A stretch of DNA of 64,000 nt. Source: Streptomyces sp. CB02009 (GTDB lineage: Bacteria; Actinomycetota; Actinomycetes; Streptomycetales; Streptomycetaceae). The notes beneath the pieces were generated by a model. The model was not told where the DNA came from, did no database searches, and saw nothing but the letters and a program-made list of their open reading frames with translations. The stretch lies in the NCBI RefSeq assembly GCF_001905825.1, contig NZ_LIVV01000007.1, forward strand, positions 1-64,000, read 5' to 3'. The translations under genes and the position numbers were made by a program. Positions 48,623-56,410 of this stretch are shown here, in pieces; the stretch's first letter is position 1, and every line of letters begins with the position of its first letter.

Positions 48623-50014
48623 ATGGGCGGCCGGTGGATCGAGCAGTGGGAGCCGGAGGACGAGACCTTCTGGCGCGAGAAGGGGGAGCGGATCGCGCGG
48701 CGGAACCTGCTCTACTCCGTCCTCTCCGAGCACATCGGCTTCTCCGTCTGGAGCCTGTGGTCGGTCATGGTGCTCTTCATGGGGCCGCAGTACGGGGTCG
48801 ACCCGGCCGGCAAGTTCTTCCTGATCGGGACCGCGACCTTCGTCGGCGCGCTGATCCGCATCCCGTACACCTTCGCCGTCGCCCGCTTCGGCGGCCGCAA
48901 CTGGACGGTGTTCAGCGCCCTGCTGCTCCTGCTGCCCACCGGCTTCGCCTTCGCGGTGATGGAGCCCGGGACCTCGTACACCACTTTCGTCCTGGTGGCG
49001 GCGCTCACCGGCGTCGGCGGCGGCAACTTCGCCTCCTCGATGACCAACATCAACGCCTTCTTCCCGCTGCGGAAGAAGGGCTGGGCGCTCGGGCTCAACG
49101 CGGGCGGCGGCAACATCGGCGTCCCCGTCGTCCAGCTCGTCGGCCTCCTCGTCATCGGCACGGCGGGCGCGATGCACCCGAGGATCGTGCTCGGCGTCTA
49201 CCTGCCGCTGATCGTCGTCGCCGCCGTCTGCGCCGCGCTCTTCATGGACAACCTCGCCCCCGTCAGGAACGACACCGGCGCCGCGAAGGAGGCCGTCCGG
49301 GCCCGGCACACCTGGATCATGGCCTTCCTGTACATCGGCACCTTCGGCTCCTTCATCGGCTACAGCTTCGCCTTCGGCCTGGTCCTCCAGACCCAGTTCG
49401 GCCGCACCCCGCTCCAGGCCGCCTCGCTCACCTTCATCGGCCCGCTGCTCGGCTCGCTCATCCGGCCCATCGGCGGCTCCCTCGCCGACCGGCACGGCGG
49501 TGCCCGCATCACCCTCGGGACCTTCGCCGCGATGGCCCTCGCGACCGGAGTGGTCATCTACGCCTCGGTGGCCGAGTCCCTCACCGTCTTCCTCGTCGGC
49601 TTCATCGGCCTCTTCGTCCTCAGCGGCCTCGGCAACGGCTCCACGTACAAGATGATCCCGGCGATCTTCCTCGCCCAGGGGCACCGCAAGGGCCTCGCCG
49701 GAGAGACCGCGGAGGCCTACGGGCGGCGGCTCTCCGGCGCGGCGATGGGCCTCATCGGAGCGGTCGGCGCGCTCGGCGGCCTCGGCATCAACCTCGCCTT
49801 CCGCCAGTCCTTCCAGACCTCCGGCACCGGCACGGCGGCCTTCGTCGCCTTCCTGGCCTTCTACGGGGCCTGCATGGCCGTCACCTGGGCGGTATACCTT
49901 CGCGCTCCGGCCGCGGTCCCCGCCACGGCCGCCGCGACGGCCGCCGCCACGGGCCCGGAGGGCGCCGGGGGCGTCGCCGAGCCGGAGCCCCGGCCCGGCT
50001 ACGCGAAGGTGTGA
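48623..50014 (+). CDS. narK: NarK/NasA-type nitrate/nitrite transporter
   Basis: A 463-residue MFS transporter with twelve helices. The nitrate-porter signature is GGGNFASSMTNINAFFPLRKKGWALGL-like, seen here as GGGNFASSMTNI and NAGGGNIGVPVVQ; a second signature half, GLGNGSTYKMIPAIF, is also present. The conserved substrate arginines appear in RIPYTFAVARFGG and SLIRPIGGSLADR. It imports nitrate or exchanges it for nitrite. The regulator gene nnaR follows 84 bases downstream on the same strand, matching the order I recall for SCO2959-SCO2958. ATG 48623 has a GGAGG ribosome-binding site (48612-48616). Confidence 0.93.
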   Translation: MGGRWIEQWEPEDETFWREKGERIARRNLLYSVLSEHIGFSVWSLWSVMVLFMGPQYGVDPAGKFFLIGTATFVGALIRIPYTFAVARFGGRNWTVFSALLLLLPTGFAFAVMEPGTSYTTFVLVAALTGVGGGNFASSMTNINAFFPLRKKGWALGLNAGGGNIGVPVVQLVGLLVIGTAGAMHPRIVLGVYLPLIVVAAVCAALFMDNLAPVRNDTGAAKEAVRARHTWIMAFLYIGTFGSFIGYSFAFGLVLQTQFGRTPLQAASLTFIGPLLGSLIRPIGGSLADRHGGARITLGTFAAMALATGVVIYASVAESLTVFLVGFIGLFVLSGLGNGSTYKMIPAIFLAQGHRKGLAGETAEAYGRRLSGAAMGLIGAVGALGGLGINLAFRQSFQTSGTGTAAFVAFLAFYGACMAVTWAVYLRAPAAVPATAAATAAATGPEGAGGVAEPEPRPGYAKV

Positions 50015-50036
50015 CGCCCGATGCCCGGCGCGGACC

Positions 50037-50052
50037 GTAACGATCAGGAAAT
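50037..50052 (+). promoter_or_regulatory. GlnR box upstream of nnaR
   Basis: GTAAC-N6-GAAAT at 50037-50052 matches the GlnR a-site/b-site consensus with one mismatch (final C to T). It lies between narK and the nnaR ATG at 50099. Its position also argues against the alternative upstream start at 50021. Confidence 0.6.
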
Positions 50053-50098
50053 ACGGGCGAACCGAGACCGTCACGCGTCCCCGTCAGGCTCTGACCCC

Positions 50099-51247
50099 AT
50101 GGACGAGCAGCAAGAACACGGCCCGGCCGGGCCCCTCGCCGGCTTCACGGTCGGCGTCACCGCGGCGCGGCGCGCGGACGAGCTCATCGCGCTGCTGCGC
50201 CGGCGGGGCGCGGCCGTCGTCCACGGACCCGCCCTGCGGATCGTCCCCCTCGCGGACGACACCGAACTCCTCGCCGCCACCAAGGAACTCATCGGCCACG
50301 CCCCGGACGTCGTCGTCGCCACCACGGCGATCGGCTTCCGGGGCTGGGTCGAGGCGGCGGAGGGCTGGGGATGCGGGGAGGAACTCCTCGCCGTCCTGCG
50401 GGACGTCGAGCTGCTCGCCCGGGGACCCAAGGTCAAGGGAGCCGTACGGGCCGCCGGACTCACCGAGTCCTGGTCGCCCGGCTCGGAGTCCATGGCCGAG
50501 GTCCTCGACCGGCTCCTCGGCGAGGGCGTCGCGGGCCGGCGGATCGCGCTCCAGCTGCACGGGGAGCCGCTCCCCGGCTTCGTGGAGGCGCTCACGGCCG
50601 GCGGCGCGGAGGTCGTCGGCGTCCCCGTCTACCGCTGGATGCCGCCGGAGGACATCGGGCCGCTCGACCGGCTCCTCGACGCCGTCCTGTCCGGAAGCCT
50701 GGACGCGGTCACCTTCACCAGCGCGCCCGCCGCGGCGTCGCTGCTGTCGCGGGCGGCGGAGAGGGGCGTACGGGCCGCACTCGTCGCCGCGCTCCGGCAC
50801 GACGTCCTCGCGGTGTGTGTGGGGCCCGTGACGGCGCTCCCGCTCCAGGCGGAGGGCATCGACACGTACGCGCCGGAGCGGTTCCGGCTCGGGCCGCTCG
50901 TCCAGCTGCTCTGCACGGAGCTGCCGGCCCGCTCACGGGTCCTGCCCGTGGCCGGCCACCGGGTGGAGGTCCGCGGGCACGCCGTCCTCGTCGACGGCCT
51001 CCTCCGGCCCGTCCCGCCCGCCGGAATGGCCCTCCTCGGACTCCTCGCCCGCCGCCCCGGCTGGGTCGTCTCCCGCGCGGACCTGCTGCGCGCGCTGCCG
51101 GGCGCGGGGCGGGACGAGCACGCGGTGGAGACGGCGATGGCGCGGCTGCGGGCCGCCCTGGGCACGCCGAAGCTGATCCAGACGGTGGTGAAGCGGGGGT
51201 ACCGGTTGGCGCTGGACCCGGCGGCGGACGCCAAGTACGGCGACTGA
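50099..51247 (+). CDS. nnaR: NnaR, uroporphyrinogen-III-synthase-like/winged-helix regulator of nitrate assimilation
   Basis: A 382-residue fusion. Residues ~10-255 form a HemD-like (uroporphyrinogen-III synthase) domain, including VVATTAIGFRGWVEAA and VTFTSAPAAASLL. Residues ~275-372 form an OmpR/PhoB-type winged helix (ALLGLLARRPGWVVSRADLL, VETAMARLRAALG, TVVKRGYRLAL). In S. coelicolor this architecture is NnaR, a co-activator with GlnR of nitrate and nitrite genes. The gene sits next to narK, with a good GlnR box in its leader. Whether the HemD part is catalytic or a sensor is not decided by sequence. Confidence 0.9.
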   Translation: MDEQQEHGPAGPLAGFTVGVTAARRADELIALLRRRGAAVVHGPALRIVPLADDTELLAATKELIGHAPDVVVATTAIGFRGWVEAAEGWGCGEELLAVLRDVELLARGPKVKGAVRAAGLTESWSPGSESMAEVLDRLLGEGVAGRRIALQLHGEPLPGFVEALTAGGAEVVGVPVYRWMPPEDIGPLDRLLDAVLSGSLDAVTFTSAPAAASLLSRAAERGVRAALVAALRHDVLAVCVGPVTALPLQAEGIDTYAPERFRLGPLVQLLCTELPARSRVLPVAGHRVEVRGHAVLVDGLLRPVPPAGMALLGLLARRPGWVVSRADLLRALPGAGRDEHAVETAMARLRAALGTPKLIQTVVKRGYRLALDPAADAKYGD

Positions 51248-51305
51248 GGGGGACGGAGGACGGCTGAGGGGGGCGGAGGAACGCGACCCGGTTCGGGGGT
51301 CTCGC

Positions 51306-51335
51306 CTGACACAGTGGGGGCCGGTGGCGTACGCT
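51306..51335 (+). promoter_or_regulatory. Housekeeping-type promoter for helD
   Basis: CTGACA (51306-51311), an 18-base spacer and TACGCT (51330-51335) fit a HrdB-type promoter. The GTG start is 37 bases after the -10. No 19-bp rifamycin-associated element (GGGGCTTGC...GCAAG type) is seen in this gap. Confidence 0.5.
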
Positions 51336-51372
51336 CGACGGCTGCCCAGTGCACGTCAGAAGGGGGCCTTAG

Positions 51373-53712
51373 GTGGCCGCGCAGGAAGCCGTGGACACGG
51401 TCAGAGACCGTGAGATCGGTGTCGAGCAGGAACATCTGGATCACGTCTACCGCCGACTGGAGGAGAAGATCCACGAGGCGGAGTTCCTGATGAACGACGC
51501 CGCCCAGCGGGGCCAGGTCGGCACGCCCGGCGCGCTCGCCGAGCGCGACGCCCAGGTCTTCCGGGCCGGCATCCACCTCAACCGGCTCAACAACGAGTTC
51601 GAGGACTTCCTCTTCGGCCGGATCGACCTGCTGGAGGGGAAGGACGGGAAGAAGGGCCCGGACGGGGCGTACACCTCCGTCGAGCCCGCCGAGGACGCCG
51701 TGCGGCCCGACAGCACCGCCGAGATCGGCGAGACGCTGCACATCGGCCGGATCGGCGTCCTGGATTCCGACTACGCGCCGCTGGTCATCGACTGGCGCGC
51801 ACCCGCCGCCGCGCCCTTCTACGGGTCCACGCCGGTCGATCCGGGCCGGGTCGTACGGCGCAGGGTCATCCGCTCCAAGGGCCGCAAGGTCCTCGGTGTC
51901 GAGGACGACCTGATGCGTCCCGAGCTCCGGGCCACCCTGGAGGGGCGCGAGCTGCCCGTCATCGGCGACGGCGCCCTGATGGCCGCCCTCGGGCAGGCCC
52001 GCAGCCACACGATGCGGGACATCGTGTCCTCCATCCAGGCCGAGCAGGACCTCGTCATCCGCGCGCCCGCCGCGTCGGTCACGTACGTCGAGGGCGGGCC
52101 GGGCACCGGCAAGACCGCCGTGGCCCTGCACCGGGCCGCCTACCTGCTCTACCAGGACCGCAGGAGGTACGCGGGCGGCATCCTGATCGTCTCGCCGACC
52201 CCGCTCCTCGTCTCGTACACCGAGGGCGTCCTGCCCTCCCTGGGCGAGGAGGGGCAGGTCGCCATCCGCGCGGTCGGCAGCCTCGTCGACGGTGCCGAGG
52301 CCACCGCCTACGACGACCCGGCCGTCGCCCGGATCAAGGGCTCCTCCCGGATGCTGCACGTGCTCCGCAAGGCCGCCCGCGGCGCCCTGGAGACCCCGCC
52401 GCCCAGGACCCAGCCCGAGCTGGGGGAGGAGGACGCCCCCGTCCCGGCGGGCACGCCGACGCGGCTGCGGGTCGTCGCCTTCGGCCGCCGTCTGGAGCTG
52501 GAGGCCGACGAACTGCGGCGCATCCGGCACAACGTCCTCGGCGGCACCGCACCCGTCAACCTGCTGCGCCCGCGCGCCCGTCGGCTGCTCCTGGACGCGC
52601 TGTACGCCAAGTCGGGCGCGGTCGGCCGGCACAGCGACCCCGAGCTCGCCGCCGAACTGCGCTCCTCGTTCGACGAGGACGTGTCGACGGAGGACTCCTT
52701 CCTCGGGTTCCTCGACGCCTGGTGGCCCGAGCTCACCCCGCGCCGGGTCCTCGACGCGATGTCCGACGAGCGCCGGCTCGGCCGCTGGGCCCGCCGCATC
52801 CTCAACCCGGGGGAGGTGCGCCGGCTCGCCCGTTCGCTGCGCCGCAGGGAGCTGTCCGTCCACGACGTGGCGCTCCTCGACGAGCTGCACACCCTGGTGG
52901 GGACCCCGGCGCGGCCCCGGAAGAAGCGCGAGTACGACCCGCTCGACCAGCTCACGGGCCTGGAGGAGCTCATGCCGGTGCGGGAGGAGACGCAGCGCGA
53001 GCGCGCCGAGCGGCTCGCCGCGGAGCGCACCGAGTACGCGCACGTGATCGTCGACGAGGCGCAGGACCTCACGCCGATGCAGTGGCGGATGGTCGGGCGG
53101 CGCGGCCGGCACGCCACCTGGACGGTCGTCGGCGACCCGGCGCAGTCCTCCTGGTCGGACCCGGACGAGGCCGCGGCGGCCCGGGACGAGGCCCTCGGGT
53201 CCCGGCCGCGGCGCCGCTTCGAGCTGACCGTGAACTACCGGAACCCGGCCGAGATCGCCGAGCTCGCGGCCAAGGTGCTGGCGCTGGCCATGCCGGGCAA
53301 GGAGTCGCCCCGCGCGGTCCGCTCGACCGGCGTCGAGCCCCGGTTCGTCCCGGTTCGGGAGGTCGAAGGCAAGCCTGATCTGGCTGAAACTGTTCGGTCC
53401 GAGGCGCGGCTGCTCCTGGAGCGGGTCGAGGGCACCGTCGGTGTCGTCGTGGCCATGAACCGGCGTCAGGAGGCGGCCCGCTGGCTGGCCGAGCTGGGCG
53501 ACCGGGTGGTGGCGCTGGGCTCCCTGGAGGCGAAGGGCCTGGAGTACGACGCCACGGTCGTGGTCTCGCCCGCGGAGATCGCGGACGAGTCCCCGGCCGG
53601 CCTGCGGGTCCTCTACGTGGCTCTCACCCGGGCGACGCAGCAGCTCACGGTGGTCGCGGCGGCGGCCGACATGCCGGACGAGGCGGGGGTCCCGGACCTG
53701 CTGAGGGACTGA
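51373..53712 (+). CDS. helD: HelD-type RNA polymerase-recycling ATPase
   Basis: A 779-residue superfamily-1-like ATPase. An N-terminal coiled-coil (about residues 10-75; EQEHLDHVYRRLEEKIHEAE) enters the polymerase secondary channel in HelD structures. UvrD-like motor domains follow, with Walker A GGPGTGKTAV, Walker B VIVDEAQDLTPMQW and motif VVGDPAQSSW; the C-terminus has VALTRATQQL. Actinobacterial HelD releases RNA polymerase from stalled complexes; the related HelR also gives rifamycin tolerance. The GTG at 51373 is preceded by AGAAGGGGGCC. Its stop is followed by a structured RNA gene. Confidence 0.9.
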   Translation: MAAQEAVDTVRDREIGVEQEHLDHVYRRLEEKIHEAEFLMNDAAQRGQVGTPGALAERDAQVFRAGIHLNRLNNEFEDFLFGRIDLLEGKDGKKGPDGAYTSVEPAEDAVRPDSTAEIGETLHIGRIGVLDSDYAPLVIDWRAPAAAPFYGSTPVDPGRVVRRRVIRSKGRKVLGVEDDLMRPELRATLEGRELPVIGDGALMAALGQARSHTMRDIVSSIQAEQDLVIRAPAASVTYVEGGPGTGKTAVALHRAAYLLYQDRRRYAGGILIVSPTPLLVSYTEGVLPSLGEEGQVAIRAVGSLVDGAEATAYDDPAVARIKGSSRMLHVLRKAARGALETPPPRTQPELGEEDAPVPAGTPTRLRVVAFGRRLELEADELRRIRHNVLGGTAPVNLLRPRARRLLLDALYAKSGAVGRHSDPELAAELRSSFDEDVSTEDSFLGFLDAWWPELTPRRVLDAMSDERRLGRWARRILNPGEVRRLARSLRRRELSVHDVALLDELHTLVGTPARPRKKREYDPLDQLTGLEELMPVREETQRERAERLAAERTEYAHVIVDEAQDLTPMQWRMVGRRGRHATWTVVGDPAQSSWSDPDEAAAARDEALGSRPRRRFELTVNYRNPAEIAELAAKVLALAMPGKESPRAVRSTGVEPRFVPVREVEGKPDLAETVRSEARLLLERVEGTVGVVVAMNRRQEAARWLAELGDRVVALGSLEAKGLEYDATVVVSPAEIADESPAGLRVLYVALTRATQQLTVVAAAADMPDEAGVPDLLRD

Positions 53713-53837
53713 TCCGGACCCGGCGGGAGGCTGGGCCGGACCCGTCGGGGGGCTGGGCCGCCGGAGCCCGGGACACCGATTTCAGGTCAACCTGTGGCGC
53801 TGGAATCACCGACCAGGGTGGTTTGTTAGCCTTGTCG

Positions 53838-53988
53838 TGGCACCGGCTCGATCCAAGCCCCCGGGCCCAACCTTCGTCCCTCAGAGGGACCACTTGCCGC
53901 GAGGCGAGCATGGCGGGTCGGTGCCACTTAGACGTATGTACGAAGTTGAGGCCCTCGTCACCCCTGGTGACGGGGGCCTCTTCTGTTT
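53838..53988 (+). ncRNA. Structured small RNA between helD and the malic enzyme gene
   Basis: About 150 bases bounded by a -10-like TAGCCT (53827-53832) and a strong terminator. A perfect 9-bp closing stem, GTGGCACCG (53837-53845) with CGGTGCCAC (53919-53927), encloses three smaller hairpins. These are GCCC/GGGC near 53857-53866, GTCCC-TCAGA-GGGAC (53876-53890), and GCC-GCGA-GGC with a GNRA loop (53897-53906). A single-stranded linker leads to the terminator. No ribosome-bound frame makes sense in it. Its position matches a Streptomyces sRNA I recall as scr2952; I cannot verify that. Target unknown. Confidence 0.65.
53948..53980 (+). terminator. Terminator of the small RNA
   Basis: A 15-bp stem (53948-53962 with 53966-53980, one G.T wobble), loop CCT, followed by TTCTGTTT. 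This is among the most rho-independent-like terminators in the window. Confidence 0.85.
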
Positions 53989-54042
53989 CCTCCGTACTTC
54001 TCGTATGGTGGAAACTACTTTCCGAAAACAAAATGACCGCAT

Positions 54043-54061
54043 TACCTGCTACCGGCAGGTA
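54043..54061. promoter_or_regulatory. Palindrome upstream of the malic enzyme gene
   Basis: TACCTGC-TACCG-GCAGGTA at 54043-54061 is a perfect 7-bp dyad. It follows an unusually AT-rich stretch (54001-54040) that should hold the promoter, and lies 84 bases before the ATG. It could be an operator or a leader hairpin. Confidence 0.45.
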
Positions 54062-54144
54062 GGTGCGACCATCGGAGGGCGCCGCCGGGCAACCAGCCGG
54101 GGCGGCGTAGCAACGAAGCTCAGGGAAAGCAGAGGAACTCGGCC

Positions 54145-55575
54145 ATGGCAACGGCGCCCAGCGTCTCGTACTCGATGACGGTCCGGCTGGAGGTTCCCGC
54201 GAGCGGAACCGCGGTCTCCCAGCTCACCACGGCGGTGGAGTCCCACGGCGGATCCGTCACCGGCCTCGACGTGACCGCCTCCGGCCACGAGAAGCTCCGC
54301 ATCGACGTCACGATCGCCGCGACGTCCACGGCGCACGCCGACGAGATCGTCGCCCAGCTGCGCACCATCGAGGGCGTCGTCCTGGGCAAGGTCTCCGACC
54401 GTACGTTCCTGATGCACCTCGGCGGCAAGATCGAGATGGCGGCCAAGCACCCCATCCGCAACCGTGACGACCTCTCCATGATCTACACCCCGGGCGTCGC
54501 CCGCGTGTGCATGGCCATCGCCGAGAACCCCGAGGACGCCCGCCGCCTCACCATCAAGCGCAACACCGTCGCCGTCGTCACCGACGGCTCCGCCGTCCTC
54601 GGCCTCGGCAACATCGGCCCGATGGCCGCCATGCCGGTCATGGAGGGCAAGGCGGCCCTGTTCAAGCGCTTCGCCGACATCGACGCCTGGCCGATCTGCC
54701 TCGACACCCAGGACACCGACGAGATCGTCTCCATCGTCAAGGCGATCGCCCCCGGCTTCGCGGGCATCAATTTGGAGGACATCTCCGCGCCCCGCTGCTT
54801 CGAGATCGAGGCCCGGCTGCGCGAGGCCCTCGACATCCCCGTCTTCCACGACGACCAGCACGGCACCGCCATCGTCGTCCTCGCCGCCCTGACCAACGCG
54901 CTCCGCGTGGTCAACAAGGGCATCGGCGACGTACGGGTCGTCATGTCCGGTGCGGGCGCCGCCGGTACGGCCATCCTCAAGCTGCTCATCGCCGCGGGCG
55001 TCAAGCACGCCGTCGTCGCCGACATCCACGGTGTGGTGCACGCGGGCCGCGAGGACCTGGTCGACGCCGCGCCCGGCACCCCGCTGCGCTGGATCGCCGA
55101 CAACACCAACCCCGAGGGCGTCACCGGCACCCTCAAGCAGGCCGTGGTCGGCGCGGACGTCTTCATCGGCGTCTCGGCCCCCAACCTGCTGGGCGCGGAC
55201 GACGTCGCCGCGATGGCAGAGGGCGCGATCGTCTTCGCGCTCGCGAACCCCGACCCGGAGGTCGATCCGGCCGTCGCGCGCCAGACGGCCGCCGTCGTCG
55301 CCACCGGCCGCTCGGACTTCCCGAACCAGATCAACAACGTGCTGGTCTTCCCGGGTGTCTTCCGCGGTCTCCTCGACGCCCAGTCCCGTACCGTCAACAC
55401 GGAGATGATGCTGGCGGCCGCCACGGCCCTGGCCGGCGTCGTCACCGAGGACGAGCTGAACCCGAACTACATCATCCCGTCGGTCTTCAACGACAAGGTC
55501 GCGGGCGCGGTCGCCGGAGCCGTGCGCAACGCGGCCAAGGCGGCGGCCGGAAGCCCGGCGGCGACCGGGCGCTGA
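54145..55575 (+). CDS. NAD-dependent malic enzyme with N-terminal ACT domain
   Basis: A 476-residue enzyme converting malate to pyruvate and CO2. Residues ~8-85 form an ACT-like regulatory domain (SMTVRLEVPASGTAV). The malic N-domain (YTPGVARVC, the conserved Lys in EGKAALFKRF, FHDDQHGTAIV) and a Rossmann NAD domain (VMSGAGAAGTAILKLL) follow. The gene order matches SCO2951, which I recall as NAD-preferring. The 54001-54144 leader is AT-richer than its surroundings and carries a 7-bp palindrome. The ATG at 54145 follows AGGGAAAGCAGAGG. The hup gene lies downstream. Confidence 0.93.
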   Translation: MATAPSVSYSMTVRLEVPASGTAVSQLTTAVESHGGSVTGLDVTASGHEKLRIDVTIAATSTAHADEIVAQLRTIEGVVLGKVSDRTFLMHLGGKIEMAAKHPIRNRDDLSMIYTPGVARVCMAIAENPEDARRLTIKRNTVAVVTDGSAVLGLGNIGPMAAMPVMEGKAALFKRFADIDAWPICLDTQDTDEIVSIVKAIAPGFAGINLEDISAPRCFEIEARLREALDIPVFHDDQHGTAIVVLAALTNALRVVNKGIGDVRVVMSGAGAAGTAILKLLIAAGVKHAVVADIHGVVHAGREDLVDAAPGTPLRWIADNTNPEGVTGTLKQAVVGADVFIGVSAPNLLGADDVAAMAEGAIVFALANPDPEVDPAVARQTAAVVATGRSDFPNQINNVLVFPGVFRGLLDAQSRTVNTEMMLAAATALAGVVTEDELNPNYIIPSVFNDKVAGAVAGAVRNAAKAAAGSPAATGR

Positions 55576-55887
55576 CGGCGCGTCGCGATTCGCGGAGTCG
55601 TAAACCCGCCTTTAGGGTGGCTTTTCGGCTCCGCATGGTTTTCGCGGAGTCGACAGAACGTCACCACCACGGGGATCTGGCGCTTTTCGTGTGACCCCAG
55701 GGGGTGCCGGATTGGCGTTCCCGCCGCTGGTGGGGGCAGGATGCGTGTTTGGGCGCGAGGGTCTGTCATTAGACCCGGGTCCGGGGACTGTCCGAAGGCC
55801 CTGGCAGCATCGGCTTCGCTGTACCCAATCACGCGGCTTCCGCCGCGTGGCACGCCTCACAGGCAAGAAGAACACGGGAGTAACAAC
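55576..55887 (+). other. 312-base hup leader and promoter region
   Basis: It contains two exact 12-base copies of TTCGCGGAGTCG (55589-55600 and 55641-55652), with an inverted CTCCGC (55629-55634) between them. It also contains GGGTC/GACCC around 55760-55777 and a perfect 8-bp hairpin CACGCGGC-TTCC-GCCGCGTG at 55830-55849. The ribosome-binding site is GGGAG near 55876. Open frames passing through it have no start signals of their own. Confidence 0.5.
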
Positions 55888-56169
55888 ATGAACCGCAGTG
55901 AGCTGGTGGCCGCCCTGGCCGACCGCGCCGAGGTGACCCGCAAGGACGCTGACGCCGTGCTGGCCGCTCTCGCCGAGACCGTCGGTGAGGTCGTCGCCAA
56001 GGGCGACGAGAAGGTCACCATCCCCGGCTTCCTGACCTTCGAGCGCACCCACCGTGCCGCTCGCACCGCTCGTAACCCGCAGACCGGCGACCCGATCAAC
56101 ATCCCGGCCGGCTACAGCGTGAAGGTCTCCGCGGGCTCGAAGCTCAAGGAAGCCGCCAAGGGCAAGTAA
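55888..56169 (+). CDS. hupA: HU-family nucleoid protein (HupA type)
   Basis: A 93-residue histone-like protein of standard HU length: a helical dimer core (MNRSELVAALADRAEVTRKDA) and the beta-arm region GFLTFERTHRAARTARNPQTG with the conserved RNPxTG tip, ending KLKEAAKGK. It lacks the Lys/Ala-rich C-terminal tail of the second Streptomyces HU (HupS), so it is the vegetative HupA type. It bends and compacts DNA. The ATG at 55888 has a CGGGAG site. A 16-bp terminator follows. Confidence 0.95.
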   Translation: MNRSELVAALADRAEVTRKDADAVLAALAETVGEVVAKGDEKVTIPGFLTFERTHRAARTARNPQTGDPINIPAGYSVKVSAGSKLKEAAKGK

Positions 56170-56205
56170 GGCCGACAAGGCCGCGTAAGGCAGCCTGGAG
56201 GCACA

Positions 56206-56244
56206 GAAAGGGCGGCCACCCTGTCAGGGGGTGGCCGCCCTTTC
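56206..56244. terminator. Terminator after hupA
   Basis: A perfect 16-bp stem (56206-56221 with 56229-56244) with a seven-base loop, followed by GTTT. It lies in the convergent hupA/murA gap. Confidence 0.87.
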
Positions 56245-56340
56245 GTTTGCCCTTCAGAGGCCCGCTGACGCGGTCGGAGGCCGGTGCACGCGCGCGGGGA
56301 GCGGTCCCCGTACGCGCACGGGCCGGTCGAAGGCGCCCGC

Positions 56341-56382
56341 GGCCGGCCCGTACGCGTACGTCGGGCCGGCCCGTACGCGTAC
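56341..56382. repeat. Direct repeats between hupA and murA
   Basis: GGCCGGCCCGTACGCGTAC occurs at 56341-56359 and again at 56364-56382, 23 bp apart, with partial copies (CGTACGCGCACGGGCCGG) at about 56317. The core CGTACG is palindromic. It sits past the hupA terminator and before the murA stop (56411). Confidence 0.6.
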
Positions 56383-56410
56383 ACCCGGCCGGACGTACGC
56401 CTGCGCCCGG

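Noticed and set aside
53823..54178. Short open frames across the helD/malic enzyme gap
   Set aside because: They pass through the structured RNA and its terminator, lack ribosome-binding sites, and have poor codon bias.
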